Source: Anaerococcus sp. (GTDB lineage: Bacteria; Bacillota; Clostridia; Tissierellales; Peptoniphilaceae). From it: a DNA stretch of 9,803 nt. The stretch covers positions 1-9,803 of the forward strand of contig JAPJPH010000022.1 of the NCBI GenBank assembly GCA_030825745.1. The letters are read 5' to 3'. A program made the position numbers and the translations under genes. Below, piece after piece: positions 8,145 to 9,803 of the stretch (position 1 is the stretch's first letter; every line of letters begins with the position of its first letter). The notes beneath the pieces were generated by a model. The model made no database searches. It was not told the DNA's origin and was given only the letters and a program-made list of their open reading frames with translations.

Positions 8145-8713
8145 TATTGGTTTTCTTTCTCAACCCTTAAAGTTTCATCTAATAACTTTAGGTAATATTT
8201 TTTTGCAAGATCTAGTTCAAATAGGCTAGAATTATTGAAATACTCCATCACTTCTTCACAGAGCTTATGCAAAGATTCATCTTTACCATATTCTTTTTCT
8301 AAATTTTCAGCCTTATCCAACAAAGCATTTATCCTATGGATAAGTCCCATCATCTTTGCTTCCCTGTCATTTTCAGTTAGAAGCTCTCTTAAAGTCCACT
8401 TAACATTATTTTTTGTAATACCAGCCTTATGTTGGACGCTAGCCTTAGCCTCTCTAAGGGTATCTAGAAGATTAAAAAGTTCTTGGTCTTCAAAGCCATT
8501 ATATAAAGTAAAGTCAAAGTTAAACTCATCTTCACTAACTTCGTTTAAATTTTCATTTTCTTTATAGCCATCTATATTTAACAGATAACCTATTTTTTGA
8601 TCTAGGTGATCTTTTCCTACTTCTATAATTTTAATATCTAATTTATTACAAATTTCTTGGAATCTTTCATATTTTTCCATATCAATTGGGTTGTAGTATA
8701 ATATTTCAGCCAT
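8144..8713 (-). CDS. DUF3783 domain-containing protein
   Basis: This 189-residue cytosolic protein of unknown function starts MAEILYYNPID. The N-terminal part (1-50) is an alpha/beta segment, followed by an acidic linker (about 50-65). The core ELFNLLDTLREA (78-89) and HKAGITKNNVKWTLRELLTE (95-114) carries the DUF3783 signature, a K-A-x-x-T-x-x-N-x-x-W-T-x-x-E-L pattern. Residues 116-189 form an extra, probably all-helical, C-terminal tail. The start at 8713 has AGGAGAG before it. An in-frame ATG at 8737 would overlap the predicted -10 box and has no ribosome binding site. It is transcribed towards the glp operon and away from the next gene. No function can be inferred from neighbours. Confidence 0.75.
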   Translation of the reverse strand: MAEILYYNPIDMEKYERFQEICNKLDIKIIEVGKDHLDQKIGYLLNIDGYKENENLNEVSEDEFNFDFTLYNGFEDQELFNLLDTLREAKASVQHKAGITKNNVKWTLRELLTENDREAKMMGLIHRINALLDKAENLEKEYGKDESLHKLCEEVMEYFNNSSLFELDLAKKYYLKLLDETLRVEKENQ

Positions 8714-8735
8714 GTTCTCTCCTTTTTTTCTATAC

Positions 8736-8741
8736 ATTATA
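8736..8741 (-). promoter_or_regulatory. -10 box for the DUF3783 gene
   Basis: On the minus strand, a consensus TATAAT lies about 22 bases before the start codon at 8713. The -35 is unclear: CTCTAC is 17 bases upstream, and a better TTGTCC is too distant unless TATAGT (8747-8742) is the true -10. Confidence 0.45.
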
Positions 8742-8792
8742 ACTATACTAATATAAAAGTAGAGGACAAATTTAAAATTTTTAATAAATGGG

Positions 8793-8798
8793 TATAAA
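8793..8798 (+). promoter_or_regulatory. Possible -10 box for the small helical protein gene
   Basis: TATAAA at 8793-8798, with TTTAAA 16 bases upstream as a poor -35, is the best candidate in this very A/T-rich divergent gap (8714-8823). AGGAGG at 8809-8814 is the ribosome binding site. Confidence 0.3.
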
Positions 8799-8823
8799 TA
8801 TATAAGCTAGGAGGATATCAGCT

Positions 8824-9315
8824 ATGACAGATATAAATAAAAAGATTACTGATTTAAATAAGAAAATTTTAGAGGTAGATAAATTAATTAAAGAAGGTAA
8901 AGATGTAATAAGAGTTTTACAAACTTCCAGCAGAAAAATAGATAACAAGTCTGATTTTACAGGCAGTGATCTACTAAGAGGCAATAAAGTAGGTAATTTT
9001 ATTAGGGGATCTAAGCATAAGAGTGTTAATAAAAGTATAGATAGAGCCCAAGAAGTTATCTTAGATTTTGAGAATAAATTATTATTATTTGATAGGTCTC
9101 TTGCTGATATATTAATTCTTCCAAAAAAGATGACTGAGTATAATAATACTAACTCAAAACTTGAAGATATAGCCCTAAGAACAAGTATGAGAAAAAGAGA
9201 ACTAGACATAAACAAGGCAAAAAGGTCTGTCGAAAAAGTAGTTAGAAAATTAATTACTTTAAGAAAAAGATTAGACTATGATATAAAAAAACATAAGGAA
9301 TATAAGGAACTTTAA
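8824..9315 (+). CDS. Uncharacterised helical protein, possibly of a conserved Firmicute family
   Basis: This 163-residue, lysine/arginine-rich, almost entirely helical protein has no signal peptide, membrane segment or cysteine. Residues 1-40 and about 110-163 have heptad-like spacing and probably form coiled coils. The middle segment, SDLLRGNKV (48-56), SKHKS (63-67), IDRAQEVI (72-79) and LFDRSLADI (88-96), resembles a pattern I recall from uncharacterised Bacillus and Clostridium proteins: D-x-L-G-G, then K-H-x-x-I/M-x-x-A, then F-x-x-x-L-x-D. That family link is from memory and moderate. AGGAGG lies 9 bases before the ATG. It is a single-gene unit, divergent from the DUF3783 gene and ended by the nested terminator at 9325. 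I cannot assign a function. Confidence 0.7.
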   Translation: MTDINKKITDLNKKILEVDKLIKEGKDVIRVLQTSSRKIDNKSDFTGSDLLRGNKVGNFIRGSKHKSVNKSIDRAQEVILDFENKLLLFDRSLADILILPKKMTEYNNTNSKLEDIALRTSMRKRELDINKAKRSVEKVVRKLITLRKRLDYDIKKHKEYKEL

Positions 9316-9324
9316 TAAAAAATT

Positions 9325-9370
9325 AAGGCTGATCCTAGGCTACATTTTTTAGCCTTACTTCAGCCTTTTT
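9325..9370. terminator. Nested bidirectional terminator
   Basis: The outer stem AAGGCTGA (9325-9332) with TCAGCCTT (9360-9367) is perfect. Inside it, AGGCTA (9337-9342) pairs with TAGCCT (9350-9355). TTTTT follows at 9366-9370, and the other strand has AATTTTTTATT after the stem. It lies between convergent genes and serves both. Confidence 0.8.
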
Positions 9371-9377
9371 AAATTAA

Positions 9378-9803
9378 TTAATTGTAGGCATTGAGATTAT
9401 TATCTATTAGCCTATTTATGGCATAGGCAACTCCAGAATTTAGGTTAGTTTTTGTAATGAAATCTGCTTTAGCCTTTAATTCTTTTACTGAATTTGCCAT
9501 GGCTACACTAAAACCAGTAGCTTCTAGCATAGGTATATCATTTTTTTCATTACCTATACTCATTATCTCTTCTTTTTTAATGTCAAATTGGTCAGCTATC
9601 TTTCTTAAGGCAGAGCCTTTATTTGTATTTTTATTCATCACCTCTATCAAAAATGGGGCTGTCTGAACTGAATAATAGTCAGTGACTAGCTGTTTTGGCA
9701 TATTTTTTAATAATTTTCTAATCTCACAAAAAGATCCAAGTATTAGAAACCTACCGAAAGTTTTATCATAAGCTAGATTTTCATAGGAAATTTTATTTAG
9801 ACT
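9378..9803 (-). CDS. Cof-type HAD-IIB family phosphatase, 3' part (5' end outside window)
   Basis: The frame stays open to the right edge, giving 141 residues of C-terminal sequence; the ATG at 9701 is internal. The C-terminal half of a Cof/YidA-like haloacid dehalogenase hydrolase is clear. Counting from that Met, FLIEVMNKNTNKGSAL (17-32) contains the Lys-Gly of motif III. IMSIGNEKNDIPMLEATGFSVAM (46-68) is motif IV, and FITKTNLNSGVAYAI (81-95) is the usual C-terminal block. The family dephosphorylates small metabolites such as sugar phosphates or flavin mononucleotide; the substrate cannot be told. Motif IV normally reads G-D-x-x-N-D, but here the first Asp is Asn (GNEKND at 9537-9554). The catalytic DxD motif and most of the cap domain lie outside the window. 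Confidence 0.88.
   Translation of the reverse strand, partial: SLNKISYENLAYDKTFGRFLILGSFCEIRKLLKNMPKQLVTDYYSVQTAPFLIEVMNKNTNKGSALRKIADQFDIKKEEIMSIGNEKNDIPMLEATGFSVAMANSVKELKAKADFITKTNLNSGVAYAINRLIDNNLNAYN

Noticed and set aside
8235..8567. Plus-strand open frame opposite the DUF3783 gene
   Set aside because: Serine/leucine-rich antisense translation; the minus strand carries the DUF3783 signature and a good ribosome binding site.
8781..9215. Minus-strand open frame with membrane-like sequence opposite the small helical protein
   Set aside because: Apparent hydrophobicity is the antisense of lysine/aspartate-rich codons; no start signals, and the plus gene has AGGAGG.
9457..9666. Plus-strand open frame opposite the HAD phosphatase
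   Set aside because: Antisense of conserved HAD motif IV; no ribosome binding site.

Overview
The window looks like chromosome of a low-GC Gram-positive anaerobe. Supporting signs are the A/T-rich sequence, AGG/AGA arginine codons, strong AGGAGG-type ribosome binding sites, and a GlpP antiterminator of the Firmicute type. The style suggests the Gram-positive anaerobic cocci and Clostridia relatives (Peptoniphilus/Anaerococcus-like), but the exact genus is a guess. I see no insertion sequence, phage gene, CRISPR array, tRNA or rRNA.

Bases 1-2727 hold four co-directional genes. They are the 3' part of a UvrD-type helicase fused to a RecB/AddB-like nuclease with four iron-sulfur cysteines, a PadR-family regulator, the 16S rRNA pseudouridine synthase RsuA (overlapping padR by 4 bases), and a small PglC-like sugar-phosphate transferase. 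A possible promoter with an overlapping palindrome lies just before padR and may be an autoregulatory site.

Bases 2740-8140 form a glycerol / glycerol-3-phosphate catabolic locus: glpP (antiterminator), glpK (kinase), a GlpA-like FAD dehydrogenase with a C-terminal [2Fe-2S] BFD domain, a second FAD/NAD oxidoreductase, and a small cysteine-rich DUF1667 protein. A hairpin with a U-tract lies in the glpP leader. A second, more elaborate element sits between glpK and the dehydrogenase, where three segments can form either an antiterminator or a strong terminator. I infer that GlpP, bound to glycerol-3-phosphate, lets transcription pass these sites, so that kinase and oxidation genes are switched on stepwise. 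The three oxidation genes probably work as one complex or relay moving electrons from glycerol-3-phosphate to NAD(P) or another acceptor. No glpF, glpC or glpD is present in the window. The locus ends at a clean 10-bp terminator shared with the convergent gene downstream.

Bases 8144-9803 hold a DUF3783 protein on the minus strand, a divergently transcribed small helical protein of unknown function on the plus strand, a nested bidirectional terminator, and the 3' part of a Cof-type HAD phosphatase gene on the minus strand that runs off the right edge. The best candidates for new biology are the switchable terminator at 4961-5024 and the role of the DUF1667 protein, whose cysteine pattern resembles the Fe4S4 domain of molybdopterin oxidoreductases.
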